The notes: a model not told the origin generated them from the sequence alone. A stretch of 64,000 bases of DNA from an uncultured Oscillospiraceae bacterium (GCA_904384225.1 CAJFJV010000002.1:42131-106130); one strand, 5' to 3'; shown: positions 8,547-16,388, counted from the first letter of the stretch. Made by a program: numbers and translations.

Positions 8547-9485
8547 CTATACCGCGGTGTTGCGGCCAATGAATGCGTACAGCGAATCTAAAACGGTATT
8601 GCGGCAAAAATCATTTAGGATTTCATGCCGTCCCTTTTCTACCAATTCCATGGAGACATCCCGCATCCCAGCGCTTTCAAGCCATTTATATACCTGCCGG
8701 ATTCCTTCCCCGTAGTTCCCGAGCGGGTCGTCAGCCCCGCTTATCAGAAGGATAGGCAGCTCTTTTGGAAGCGTGCGTGCCCATTTCTCCGAAGAGACAG
8801 CGGTCAGCATCCGGTACAGATCAAGGTAGGCTGAAACAGTAAAAGTAAAGCTGCAAAGCGGATCTGCCGCATAGCGATCGCGCTGTGCCTTATCTCCTGT
8901 GATCCAAGCGTTTTCAGATGGATCATCAGGGAAGCGGTCGTTGAATCCGCTGAATCCAGCTTCTTTTAAAAAGCGGCTGCGGTAAGTCCCGCCTTTCAGC
9001 CATTGTATAACAGTAGCGATCGGAATGGCTATGCGCGCCAACGGGTTCTTTCCGCTTGTTCCCATAATGACAGCCCCGGCATAATCCGTTCCGTATTCAG
9101 AGAGCACGTTGCGCACAATAAAGGAGCCCATACTGTGACCAAGAAGGAAAATAGGCTTCCCTGGAAATTCTTGTTGCATACATGCAGTCAACCGATGTAC
9201 ATCCTCCGGGACAATACGAAAACCATTTTTTTCAGCAAAAAACCCCAGCTTCCCGCTCTGCTGCGCCGCCTTCCCGTGGCCTAAATGGTCATGGCCGCAT
9301 ACGGCAATTCCACGCGCGCAGAAATATTCAGCCAAAGGCCGATAACGTTCAAAATACTCGCACATGCCGTGGGAGACCTGCAAAACCGCAGACGGTTCCC
9401 GCGTCTGCGGTAAATAAAGGGTATAGGCAAGTGTCGTTTTATTGTCGGAGGAGGAAAAAAATCCGTCCGCACGGGATATATCCAT
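8547..9485 (-). CDS. Alpha/beta hydrolase, lysophospholipase/monoacylglycerol lipase type
   Basis: 312 residues of the serine aminopeptidase S33/Hydrolase_4 group. The nucleophile elbow is GHSMGS, the acid is in SGADDPLG, and the histidine in KGRHEIL. An HG dipeptide in QVSHGMCEY contributes the oxyanion hole. The start at 9485 follows AGGGGG; a start 14 codons earlier would overlap the preceding Nudix gene. No signal peptide is seen. It probably deacylates lysophospholipids or monoglycerides in the cytoplasm, consistent with a membrane-associated phosphoesterase next door. Confidence 0.8.
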   Translation of the reverse strand: MDISRADGFFSSSDNKTTLAYTLYLPQTREPSAVLQVSHGMCEYFERYRPLAEYFCARGIAVCGHDHLGHGKAAQQSGKLGFFAEKNGFRIVPEDVHRLTACMQQEFPGKPIFLLGHSMGSFIVRNVLSEYGTDYAGAVIMGTSGKNPLARIAIPIATVIQWLKGGTYRSRFLKEAGFSGFNDRFPDDPSENAWITGDKAQRDRYAADPLCSFTFTVSAYLDLYRMLTAVSSEKWARTLPKELPILLISGADDPLGNYGEGIRQVYKWLESAGMRDVSMELVEKGRHEILNDFCRNTVLDSLYAFIGRNTAV

Positions 9486-9523
9486 AAAAAACCCCCTAAA
9501 GCAGTATAGACGCTTGCAAGGCG

Positions 9524-9937
9524 TCAATAGCTGTTTTTAATCTGCTCTTTTGCAAGTGTTACCAACTGACGGTCGTTGTCATAGCTCAGAATACTGGTAG
9601 CGTGATTGATTTCTACCCATTTGATCTGTGCAATTTCTTCCTCCTGCGGAGTATAGTCATAAGTAAGCGCACGGGCGAGAAAATAGATCACGTCTTTGGT
9701 TGTCTCTTTTTTCGGCGCATAAGTAATAACGTGACGGAAGCTGGTATCTAAGGCCACTTGGATTCCGGTTTCCTCCATTATTTCCCGGACAGCGGTTTCT
9801 TCCTCTGTTTCCGTTCCTTCTACATGCCCTTTGGGAAAAGACCAGTGGCCGCCGTTTTGATTTTTGATGAGCAGCAGCTCGATATTGCCATGGAATTTAC
9901 GGTATACAATTGCACCGCAAGATTTTTCGTGCTGCAT
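9524..9937 (-). CDS. Nudix hydrolase, Ap4A-hydrolase type
   Basis: 137 residues with a complete Nudix box: G at GHVEGTE, then REIMEETG. The SFPKGH stretch and the short length match bis(5'-nucleosyl)-tetraphosphatase (asymmetrical)-like proteins, which clear Ap4A and related dinucleotides. It is the first gene of a four-gene minus-strand operon and has an extended -10 promoter about 40 bases upstream. The ATG follows AGGAGG. Confidence 0.85.
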   Translation of the reverse strand: MQHEKSCGAIVYRKFHGNIELLLIKNQNGGHWSFPKGHVEGTETEEETAVREIMEETGIQVALDTSFRHVITYAPKKETTKDVIYFLARALTYDYTPQEEEIAQIKWVEINHATSILSYDNDRQLVTLAKEQIKNSY

Positions 9938-9975
9938 GAAACGGTTCCTCCTATCAAATTGAAATAATTGTCATT

Positions 9976-9984
9976 ATTATACCA
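9976..9984 (-). promoter_or_regulatory. Extended -10 promoter for the Nudix operon
   Basis: TGGTATAAT on the minus strand, 40 bases upstream of the Nudix start; -35 is weak. Confidence 0.6.
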
Positions 9985-10156
9985 CAAAGCGCTGTGATTT
10001 GTTTGAATATATTTTGAAAAAGGCATTTTGCCCGTATTTTCGCTGCCTGCTACGACAAATTGAAAAGCTTTTGGGCATCATTTGCACAGCAATATGGAAC
10101 GATAGCGATTCTTTTCCCCGATACTATTGTAGCACAGGCAGCAAGTTGCTGCGGTT

Positions 10157-10203
10157 AAACACAAAACAGAAGGCCTTCCAAGAAGGCCTTCTGTTTTGTG
10201 TTT
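10157..10203. terminator. Terminator after the FAD oxidoreductase gene
   Basis: Two perfect 22-base arms (AAACACAAAACAGAAGGCC.. and complement) around a three-base loop CAA. The foot includes the stop codon region of the oxidoreductase gene. Confidence 0.9.
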
Positions 10204-11827
10204 ATTTTTCTTCAGAGGCATACCGCCCGGCGAGGCGGCCTAATGTGAGCGCCATAGAATGGCTTAACCCAGGGACAGTGAGCGGATACTCACCGGAAAA
10301 ACGGTCACCCTGTACGTTGCCTGCCACGTACAGGCCTTTTATAATATTGCCTTCTGCGTCATAACAGCGGCAGTACTGATCGCTTTCAAGCCCGCCAAGG
10401 CACACAATCATCACAGCAGGAAGAAATTTTGTGGCGTAAAACGGCGGAGATAGGACTGGGAACAGTCGCTTTGGCTGTTTAGAAAAATCAGTATCGTGTT
10501 TTTGGGCACAAAGCTGATTATAACGCGCAATTTCCTTGAGCGCTTTTTCTTTGGGCATACCGGTCTTATCGATCAGCTCTTCTAACGAATCCGCTTTCAG
10601 CATACTGCCGTCTGCAACCGCTTTATCCAGTATTTCTTGTGAGGTAAAGCAATCTATCGTCCCTAACTTGTGGTTGACATCCTGTCGGCGGGAGAAAGCT
10701 TCGTCCATAACATAGCAGACAGAACCATGGTTTGGCGTAATATGCGGTACATAAGAAGCCCAGTTTCCGTCTGCAATCTGCCATGCCATTTTGCCGGGTT
10801 GAATATTTATTTGGTTATTGATCTGCTGGCCGGGGCAATCTTCGTTTACAAAACGCTCCCCATTTCTGTTTAACAGGAGAAAACCAGACGCGCCGAGTGC
10901 GCCGCCCATATGATGGCCCATTGGTGCATGGGGGCTGTCCTGCATTTTTGCGCCCGCCCAAACGCCCATACGATGCCCGTCGCCTGTGTTGGAAGGCTGT
11001 ACATTGCGGTCATAGCTGGTCCATAGGCGTGGTGCGTCGATAACATACGGGCAGAAATGCTGCAACATTTTTTCATCGCTTGAATAATCTCCGGTTGCCA
11101 AAATAACGCCTTTTTTTGCAAGGGCTTTGACAAAATGCCCATCCGGCTTTTGTGCCACCGCCCCAATAACGCGTCCGTCCGTATCTTTCAGCAGCTTCTT
11201 TGCAGGGGTGGAAAAATAACTTTTTAAGAGGCCTGTTTTCTCTGCAAGCGCATAATTGCCTTTGAAAACGCGAAGGTGTGTAGGGCGTATCCAAACGGTC
11301 GTCTGATAGCATTTAAAATTTTCCTGTTCATTGGAATAGCCGTCCGGCTCCGGATAGCGGCGGGGCTGAACCCAGCAGTTTGCCCCTTGCGGCACAGGAG
11401 AAATAGTCGTATCCAAAACGGGTAGATTCGGATAACCTTCTAAGTACCAATCAAACGCTTGACCGGCATTTTCCGCCCATGCGTTTAAAATTGCCTCATT
11501 CACCCGATAGCCCATATCATGCATGAGATCGGCTACTACCTGCTTTTTGTCGATATGTTCCCGATTCCACTTTTTCGCTATTTTGCTGTCCAAGATAGCG
11601 AAGTCTCCTGAGCGTGCCTGCGGAATCAGGCACTTCTCAAAGATGACAACTTTGCTGCCGTGTTCGGTAGCCTCTCTTGCTGCCGCCACACCGGCCAGTC
11701 CTGCCCCGATAATCAATATATCGGTTTCTACAGTCTCGTCAATCTCTTCTTCACGGATCTGCGGTTCCACACCGACCCATTCTTCATGCAATGGGTCGCG
11801 TTGGAAAGAATGAAATTGTGCTGCCAT
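10202..11827 (-). CDS. FAD-dependent oxidoreductase of the fumarate reductase/APS reductase flavoprotein superfamily
   Basis: 541 residues. The Rossmann motif GAGLAGVAAARE at about 40 is followed by FEKCLIPQARSGDF, GVILATGDYSSDE and a C-terminal LYVAGNVQGDRFSGEYPLTVPG block, the order seen in FAD_binding_2 flavoproteins. There is no signal peptide and no heme motif, so it is a soluble cytoplasmic enzyme. Similarity of layout is closer to the adenylylsulfate reductase alpha/tricarballylate-type group than to aspartate oxidase. Substrate unknown. A 96-residue gene precedes it in the same direction. ATG follows GAGGGGAG. Confidence 0.75.
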   Translation of the reverse strand: MAAQFHSFQRDPLHEEWVGVEPQIREEEIDETVETDILIIGAGLAGVAAAREATEHGSKVVIFEKCLIPQARSGDFAILDSKIAKKWNREHIDKKQVVADLMHDMGYRVNEAILNAWAENAGQAFDWYLEGYPNLPVLDTTISPVPQGANCWVQPRRYPEPDGYSNEQENFKCYQTTVWIRPTHLRVFKGNYALAEKTGLLKSYFSTPAKKLLKDTDGRVIGAVAQKPDGHFVKALAKKGVILATGDYSSDEKMLQHFCPYVIDAPRLWTSYDRNVQPSNTGDGHRMGVWAGAKMQDSPHAPMGHHMGGALGASGFLLLNRNGERFVNEDCPGQQINNQINIQPGKMAWQIADGNWASYVPHITPNHGSVCYVMDEAFSRRQDVNHKLGTIDCFTSQEILDKAVADGSMLKADSLEELIDKTGMPKEKALKEIARYNQLCAQKHDTDFSKQPKRLFPVLSPPFYATKFLPAVMIVCLGGLESDQYCRCYDAEGNIIKGLYVAGNVQGDRFSGEYPLTVPGLSHSMALTLGRLAGRYASEEK

Positions 11828-11973
11828 TAATGGCTCCCCTCTCTGTTATATATAAAAACGGCATTACCATTTTTCTCAAATATCATTTTCTGTTACTGGC
11901 AGAAAAAGCGAATACAGATGCCGCGTTGTGCATGATGTATCCCGCTTTATTTTATCTGTTTGAAAAGGCGCTT

Positions 11974-12264
11974 TTATTCTGAAAGCGCCCGTCTGAGCCA
12001 GATATCCGCAATATCCATTGCGGCGAATAGGCCCTGCTTTACACTTTTTTTCACAACCATATCCTGAGGCTTTACATCTCTTCCGGTACGCATCAGCTGT
12101 ACCATAACTTCTTGCGCCATAGGACGCCCGTGTTCTTCTTTGGTGCTGAGAACTTGAAGCATTACGACAAAGGGGTCCTGCATACTGCCGTAATATAACG
12201 TATTGCCGCAGCGCACCAGCGGCTTATCTTTATACTGAAAGAATGGGCTTGCAGTATCTTCCAT
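11974..12264 (-). CDS. Small protein of unknown function paired with the FAD oxidoreductase
   Basis: 96 residues, not recognised. The start at 12264 is set by AGGAGGG seven bases upstream. It has one cysteine only (VRCGNT), so it is not a ferredoxin-like partner. Recognisable pieces are DPFVVMLQVLSTKEE and two basic blocks, RTGRDVKPQDMVVKK. It has no membrane segment. Position just before the flavoprotein, with 146 bases between and its own promoter, suggests a functional pair, for instance an accessory subunit. That role is inference only. Confidence 0.6.
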   Translation of the reverse strand: MEDTASPFFQYKDKPLVRCGNTLYYGSMQDPFVVMLQVLSTKEEHGRPMAQEVMVQLMRTGRDVKPQDMVVKKSVKQGLFAAMDIADIWLRRALSE

Positions 12265-12361
12265 GAAAATCCCTCCTGTTCCATTGCTTGTGTCCGTCTT
12301 TGTCGTAAAGGATCCTGTGAACCCCAAAGAAATAAGACGGACAGTCTATTATTTTTATTTT

Positions 12362-12390
12362 ATTTTAACACACCGTGTGATGTCTGTAAA
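12362..12390 (-). promoter_or_regulatory. Promoter with internal palindrome for the 96-residue protein gene
   Basis: On the minus strand TTTACA, 17 bases, TAAAAT. The spacer contains CACACGGTGTG, a near-perfect palindrome suited to a repressor. The leader also has a 9-base inverted repeat GTCCGTCTT/AAGACGGAC around 12291-12354. Confidence 0.6.
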
Positions 12391-12424
12391 CATTGGGGGA
12401 GTAGGTTTTAAAAAGTGTTTACAC

Positions 12425-12440
12425 AAAAAGCGCACAGGCA
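12425..12440. terminator. Left half of a terminator split by the IS element
   Basis: AAAAAGCGCACAGGCA here pairs with TGCCCATGCGCTTTTT at 13714-13729 (two central mismatches) once the IS and one CAT copy are removed. The loop would be TTC. It is the natural terminator of pduL, which ends at 13752 on the minus strand. Confidence 0.7.
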
Positions 12441-12477
12441 TTGAACCGCTCCGGTAAAAACGGACAATAGACAAAAG

Positions 12478-12513
12478 CCCCCTAATGTAGGAAAATAGAA
12501 CTACATTAGGGGG
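12478..12513 (+). promoter_or_regulatory. Stem-loop masking the transposase ribosome site
   Basis: CCCCCTAATGTAG at 12478-12490 pairs perfectly with CTACATTAGGGGG at 12501-12513. The right arm contains the AGGGGG ribosome site of orfA. In transcripts entering from outside this would hide the site, a known IS safeguard. Confidence 0.65.
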
Positions 12514-12520
12514 TCTTAGT

Positions 12521-12793
12521 ATGTCGGGAAAAAAAGGAATGAAAAAGTATCCGGAGGGAATACGGAAAGAAGTAGTGGCACGAATCGGCGCAGGAGAAAG
12601 CCAATGTGCTTTGAGCCGAGAATATGGAATCAGCCGATATGCTATTCAGTGCTGGCTGAAGGAGCCAGTCCTTCCCAAGACACGAGGACGTAAACCTGCA
12701 AAAACACTGGCGGAGTACAAGGCTGAGAACAAACGGCTTAAGATGGAAAATGAGCTGCTGCGGGATTTTCTGCGATCCACAGGAAGGAAGTGA
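12521..12793 (+). CDS. IS3-family transposase OrfA
   Basis: 90 residues with an N-terminal helix-turn-helix (ARIGAGESQCALSREYGIS) and a C-terminal leucine-rich coiled coil, the standard OrfA layout for binding the inverted repeats and dimerising with OrfB. It starts six bases after AGGGGGT. It ends in TGA that overlaps the GTG start of orfB (GTGA), so OrfB may be made by translational coupling; a -1 frameshift product is also possible because orfB is in the -1 frame, but I see no strong slippery heptamer. Confidence 0.9.
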   Translation: MSGKKGMKKYPEGIRKEVVARIGAGESQCALSREYGISRYAIQCWLKEPVLPKTRGRKPAKTLAEYKAENKRLKMENELLRDFLRSTGRK

Positions 12794-13647
12794 GGCCAAA
12801 GACAAAATATGAAGTAATCTACCGGCACAGAAAGGAATATCCGGTATCCGTTATGTGTTGCTTCTTTCAGGTATCCCGAAGCGGATACTATGATTTCGTG
12901 CATCGTCTGGGCAGACCGGAGAAAGACGCGGCTCTTGCAGAAATCATCGCGGAGGAGAGAAAGCGTAGCTTTCGTACCTATGGATACCGCAGGATGTGGC
13001 TGATGCTGAAGAAACGCGGCATCCACCGCAATCCCAAGACTATCCTGCGTATCATGGAGAAATACGGCTTGCCTGCAGAAATTCGCCGCCGCAGAAAGTG
13101 GCAGCAGATGGGACAGCAGCTACACAAATATGAGAATCTGCTCAACAGGGAGTTCCAGGCGGACAGGCCCAACAGCAAATGGGTAACGGATATTTCCTAC
13201 ATCCACACCAAGCAAGGCGTACTATATCTGTCCATAATCCGGGATCTCTACGACAACAGCATCGTGGCCTACAAGACCGGGACACAGCAGACGGTGAATC
13301 TGGTGCTGGACACCATTCGCCTGGTTATGCGCAGGGAGAAAAAGAGGGTCGCTGCGGAGTTACGGCTCCACAGCGACCAAGGGTTTCAGTATACCTCGCA
13401 AGCGTACTTCAACCTGACTAAAGAATACGGCATTACGCCTTCCATGTCAAGACGCGGAAACCCGTATGACAACGCCATGGCGGAAAATTTCTTCTCCATC
13501 CTCAAAACAGAGTGCATTTACCGCTACAAACCGGCGACCTTCTCGGAAGCCAACGAGATGATTGACCGCTATATCCATTTTTACAACCATGAGCGTATCC
13601 AGTTAAAGACTGGAGAGGCGCCGCTGACGCGACGCCTCTCCGCTTAA
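12790..13647 (+). CDS. IS3-family transposase OrfB (DDE integrase)
   Basis: 285 residues. An HTH_21-like region around RTYGYRRMWLMLKKRG is followed by the retroviral-integrase-like core with D in WVTDISYI, D in LHSDQGFQYTS, and E in AMAENFFSILKTE. The C-terminus RPLS-like ending NHERIQLKTGEAPLTRR is typical. The start is a GTG overlapping the orfA stop. Confidence 0.93.
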   Translation: MRPKTKYEVIYRHRKEYPVSVMCCFFQVSRSGYYDFVHRLGRPEKDAALAEIIAEERKRSFRTYGYRRMWLMLKKRGIHRNPKTILRIMEKYGLPAEIRRRRKWQQMGQQLHKYENLLNREFQADRPNSKWVTDISYIHTKQGVLYLSIIRDLYDNSIVAYKTGTQQTVNLVLDTIRLVMRREKKRVAAELRLHSDQGFQYTSQAYFNLTKEYGITPSMSRRGNPYDNAMAENFFSILKTECIYRYKPATFSEANEMIDRYIHFYNHERIQLKTGEAPLTRRLSA

Positions 13648-13713
13648 ATCTTCATATTTCCCTACTTTGGTGCCTTTTTGTGCTGTCCGCACAATTTGGA
13701 GCGGTTCACATTC

Positions 13714-13729
13714 TGCCCATGCGCTTTTT
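13714..13729. terminator. Right half of the split pduL terminator
   Basis: Complement of 12425-12440; separated from it by the IS element, so pduL transcripts now run into the IS 3' end antisense to orfB. Confidence 0.7.
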
Positions 13730-13751
13730 TGACAGAAAAAATAATTTTGGC

Positions 13752-14321
13752 TTACAAACGGATGATTTCACCGTAAACCTCACCAGCACAATGTGCTGCG
13801 TTCGCTTCGTCCGTATCCAGATGCATTGCCGTTGCGTATTTTGGAGAAACGCGGACGACAACATCACCGAAAACGAGTGCCCGGCCTTCGGTTTCTACCT
13901 TTACCCAGACGATCTGCTTGTCCCGTACATTTAAAACGGCAGCATCCTCCGGCGTTGTGTGAATGTGCCGCTGTGCAACAATGACGCCTTCTTTCAGCTC
14001 AACTTCTCCGCATGGCCCCACCAGTTTACATGGACAGCTGCCGGAAAGGTCGCCCGACTCGCGGATAGGTGGAACCAATCCCAACGCCCTTGCATCGGTA
14101 AAGGAAACTTCGATTTGGGTCTGGGGGCGTTCCGGGCCAAGGATAGACATTGTAAGCTGGCCTTTAGGACCGACAACCGTAACTTTTTCATTTGTAGCAA
14201 ACTGACCCGGCTGGGACAGATTCTTCTTATTGGAAAGTTCAAAGCCTTTTCCGAATAACGTATCCAGATCTTCGCGGGTAACGTGCAGATGACGTGCAGA
14301 TGTTTCAACTAAAATTTTCAT
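13752..14321 (-). CDS. pduL: Phosphate propanoyltransferase / phosphotransacylase PduL
   Basis: Transfers acyl groups between CoA and phosphate, giving acetyl- or propanoyl-phosphate. The 189-residue protein has the two PduL half-domains with zinc-binding histidines in SARHLHVT and QRHIHTTPEDA. There is no N-terminal encapsulation peptide and no microcompartment genes nearby, so it probably acts in the cytosol in acetate or propionate formation with an acetate kinase encoded elsewhere. The ATG at 14321 follows GGAG at nine bases. Its terminator has been split by the IS element. Confidence 0.9.
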   Translation of the reverse strand: MKILVETSARHLHVTREDLDTLFGKGFELSNKKNLSQPGQFATNEKVTVVGPKGQLTMSILGPERPQTQIEVSFTDARALGLVPPIRESGDLSGSCPCKLVGPCGEVELKEGVIVAQRHIHTTPEDAAVLNVRDKQIVWVKVETEGRALVFGDVVVRVSPKYATAMHLDTDEANAAHCAGEVYGEIIRL

Positions 14322-14428
14322 GACCAAAAGCTCCATTCTCCGGTTCTCCGGTATGTCTTGCGTATAAAAGAGGCCGAACCTTTGTCGCTGTGCACTTAGA
14401 ACATGTGGCGTCGTTTATACTCATCCTT

Positions 14429-14457
14429 ATTATACGCAAATACATACGGTTTTTCAA
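14429..14457 (-). promoter_or_regulatory. Sigma-A promoter for pduL
   Basis: Minus strand TTGAAA, 17 bases, TATAAT, about 110 bases upstream of pduL and just past the mazF stop. Confidence 0.8.
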
Positions 14458-14470
14458 TCCCCGTCTTATG

Positions 14471-14824
14471 TCAGTTGCGGGGAGTTAGGCCGAAGCTGAC
14501 AGATAAAGCGTTGTCAATCTGCCCCATAGATTGGTCATCCAGCTGTCCCATCCGCTCTTTTAAGCGCCGTTTGTCGATGGTGCGGATTTGTTCCAGCAGT
14601 ACAATGGAGTTTTTTTGAAGACCGCAGTTTTTGGCTGGAAGTGAAATATGTGTCGGCAGCTTGGCCTTTTCACACTGGCTGGTGATGGCTGCTGCAATAA
14701 CAGTTGGGCTGAACCGATTGCCAACGTCGTTTTGTACTATTAAAACCGGACGGACGCCGCCTTGTTCGCTGCCTACGACCGGGCTAAGATCTGCATAATA
14801 AATTTCGCCTCTGTGTACTGTCAT
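14471..14824 (-). CDS. ndoA: MazF/PemK-type endoribonuclease toxin (EndoA-like)
   Basis: 117 residues matching the Bacillus EndoA branch: [33 protein letters not shown], and [15 protein letters not shown]. These enzymes cut mRNA at short specific sites. The start at 14824 follows GGAGGAGA. No antitoxin gene of the EndoAI/MazE type lies upstream; the 260 bases to sigK hold no ribbon-helix-helix frame on this strand. It may be paired in trans or act as a solitary stress RNase. A sporulation link is possible because sigK is its divergent neighbour, but this is inference. Confidence 0.9.
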   Translation of the reverse strand: MTVHRGEIYYADLSPVVGSEQGGVRPVLIVQNDVGNRFSPTVIAAAITSQCEKAKLPTHISLPAKNCGLQKNSIVLLEQIRTIDKRRLKERMGQLDDQSMGQIDNALSVSFGLTPRN

Positions 14825-14997
14825 AGTTTGTTCTCCTCCGTTTTTTTGTTCCATTGCTGTATCATCATTATTTTGGGTGAATCTTTTCTTATTTATTCAA
14901 GTGATATGACGGTTTCTTTCAAGCTTTTTATTTCATCATATGCCGTCAGGACATTTTTTGTACGTATGAGCAAATGGGGGCTGCCTATTTAGAAAAG

Positions 14998-15017
14998 CAG
15001 TTTAAATATTTAAACTG
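14998..15017. promoter_or_regulatory. Perfect 20-bp palindrome upstream of sigK
   Basis: CAGTTTAAATATTTAAACTG is its own reverse complement. It lies between divergent mazF and sigK and overlaps the proposed sporulation -35 element, so it fits an operator (for example for SpoIIID-like control, unproven). Confidence 0.5.
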
Positions 15018-15027
15018 TTCGCATACT
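15002..15027 (+). promoter_or_regulatory. Possible sigma-E/sigma-K-type promoter of sigK
   Basis: TTAAATA, 13 bases, CATACT, resembling mother-cell sigma consensus (-10 CATACA-like). About 60 bases before the GTG. No sigma-A promoter is visible here, in keeping with sporulation-only expression. Confidence 0.35.
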
Positions 15028-15087
15028 GGATCCATTTTTTTGATAGACATTAAGGAAGAACGGTCATACAAGAAAGGGGCGTTTTTT

Positions 15088-15418
15088 GTGTTTATTCCAT
15101 TGCTTGAGTTTTTGGGTTCGCATTTATTATGGTTTGCCTTGCATATTGAGGGGAGTTCGTTCCCAAAGCCGCTTTCTGCTGCCAAAGAAAAAGAGTGTTT
15201 TTTAAAAATGGAACAAGGAGATACGCATGCAAGGGATCTTTTAATTGAACACAATTTGCGTTTGGTCGCACATATCGCGAAGAAATACTATTCTATTACC
15301 AATGATCAGGATGATTTGATTTCAATTGGAACAATCGGTTTAATCAAAGCGGTAGGCACCTTTCAATATGAAAAAGGCACTCGTTTTGCGACTTATGGGG
15401 CGAGGTGCATTGAAAATG
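15088..15418 (+). CDS. sigK: sigK, 5' part (interrupted mother-cell sigma factor)
   Basis: Codes residues 1-110 of pro-sigma-K. GTG at 15088 follows AAAGGGG. The first ~25 residues (MFIPLLEFLGSHLLWFALHI) are hydrophobic like the Bacillus pro-sequence that tethers the factor until cleavage, which C. difficile lacks. Then come FPKPLS, the region 2 hallmark IEHNLRLVAHIAKKY, DDLISIGTIGLIKAV and TRFATYGARCIEN. After Asn110 the frame leaves sigK and runs as junk to a stop ending at 15594. Joined to 31008-31372 it gives a full 231-residue sigma factor, so expression needs excision of the element between. Confidence 0.93.
15414..15418 (+). repeat. Left recombination core (attL)
   Basis: AAATG shared with 31003-31007, within codons for Glu-Asn of sigK. 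Confidence 0.8.
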
Positions 15419-15476
15419 TAATACTCACACAACGGCTCTATTCCATATCAAACAGGGAAACCGTGACCCCTCTCCT

Positions 15477-16064
15477 TTGCGCTGGCAGGTCTGGGAACAG
15501 GAAAACGACCGTCTGTTTATCCTCTATCGCACGTTCTTTGGCTCTGTCGCCTATGCGCCGTTCTACATTCTGCGGTTCCCTTTCTATAAGGTGATAAACG
15601 TCAAGCAGACGAAATGGTATTTTGAACGGACGGAACACCCAGAACAACTGGTAAGCACTGCCGATAAGCTTCGATATTACCGCTGCGGGAAAAGACTGTT
15701 TCAATCGGAAGTGGCGGATTATGCCGGAATCAATACAAGCACCTATATTTCCTACGAATCCGGTGACAGGGATTACTATCCCATTGATAAGATGAAATGG
15801 ATTGCCAATCTGTTTGATGTGGATATATTGAAATTGCTGGATGATTACAACCGCTTCCTATATGACGGGCAAGGCAAACAGATACGGAAGCTACGCAAAA
15901 GCATGGGTCTTACGCAATACCAGTTTGGAAAACGGATGGGGGTAAGCGCCGGGGCAGTGAAGCGGTGGGAAAATGACCGTGTCGTGATTTTTAAGTCAAC
16001 TTGGGAAAAACTTGTCCATTTGGCGCATACAATCAGGGAACAAAAAACGGATAGAAAGGCGTAA
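15477..16064 (+). CDS. Double helix-turn-helix (XRE) regulator at the left edge of the skin-like element
   Basis: Up to 195 residues with two XRE-type domains: one around FQSEVADYAGINTSTYISYESG, the other GLTQYQFGKRMGVSAGAVKRWEN. The N-terminal 45 residues have no known domain and the start is unsure; the TTG at 15477 has no good ribosome site and the frame is open back across the attL core. It may be translated from a TTG or an internal codon, or its 5' end may have been altered on integration. It is followed by a strong terminator. It probably controls element genes; target unknown. Confidence 0.65.
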   Translation: MRWQVWEQENDRLFILYRTFFGSVAYAPFYILRFPFYKVINVKQTKWYFERTEHPEQLVSTADKLRYYRCGKRLFQSEVADYAGINTSTYISYESGDRDYYPIDKMKWIANLFDVDILKLLDDYNRFLYDGQGKQIRKLRKSMGLTQYQFGKRMGVSAGAVKRWENDRVVIFKSTWEKLVHLAHTIREQKTDRKA

Positions 16065-16085
16065 CAGCTTTTCTATCCGTTTTTT
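16042..16085 (+). terminator. Terminator of the XRE gene
   Basis: AAAACGGATAGAAA/TTTCTATCCGTTTT stem with a T run. Confidence 0.9.
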
Positions 16086-16185
16086 GTCTTTGAGTTTTAT
16101 TATTTTTTTCATTACCAGTCAGGAAAACGGCTGTTCCCGGCTGCTCTCTATATGATAGTCTTTTTCAAACCTTTATTTTCAAAAA

Positions 16186-16356
16186 TTATTTTTCAGTATT
16201 GCTCTTTATATCATTCAACAGTCTTATTTTTTCTTCTTTTGGACAGTTTAAGTTTTGAAGATAACTTGCAACTGCCTGTGCATGAACCTCAGATATCTTT
16301 TGCTGTAAGGCGGCAATATCCTCCTCCGCCGTTGGGTAATACACCACTACTTTCAC
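16186..16356 (-). CDS. Small protein of a family common in clostridial mobile elements
   Basis: 56 residues beginning MKVVVYYPTAEEDIAAL and containing HAQAVASYLQNLNCP. The GTG start at 16356 lies nine bases after AAGGAGGG. From memory, similar short proteins sit next to serine recombinases in clostridial integrative elements; I cannot confirm this here. It has no membrane segment; helical content looks high. It is a possible candidate for an accessory recombination factor, by position and size only. Confidence 0.6.
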   Translation of the reverse strand: MKVVVYYPTAEEDIAALQQKISEVHAQAVASYLQNLNCPKEEKIRLLNDIKSNTEK

Positions 16357-16388
16357 CCATGGCTACCCTCCTTAACTTCAAATCGAAC

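Larger units (their letters stand above)
12442..13708 (+). mobile_element. IS3-family insertion sequence, 1267 bp, complete
   Basis: Ends are 25-base imperfect inverted repeats (12442-12466 and 13684-13708) starting TGAACCGCTCC and sharing CGGACA at positions 20-25. A 3-bp target duplication CAT flanks it (12439-12441 and 13709-13711). It carries two overlapping genes in the -1 relationship, orfA (helix-turn-helix) and orfB (DDE integrase). All parts look intact, so it may be active. The insertion point is the loop of a terminator hairpin. Confidence 0.93.

Noticed and set aside
15419..15594. Continuation of the sigK frame past the core
   Set aside because: Residues after CIEN do not resemble sigma-K; it is read-through into the element.
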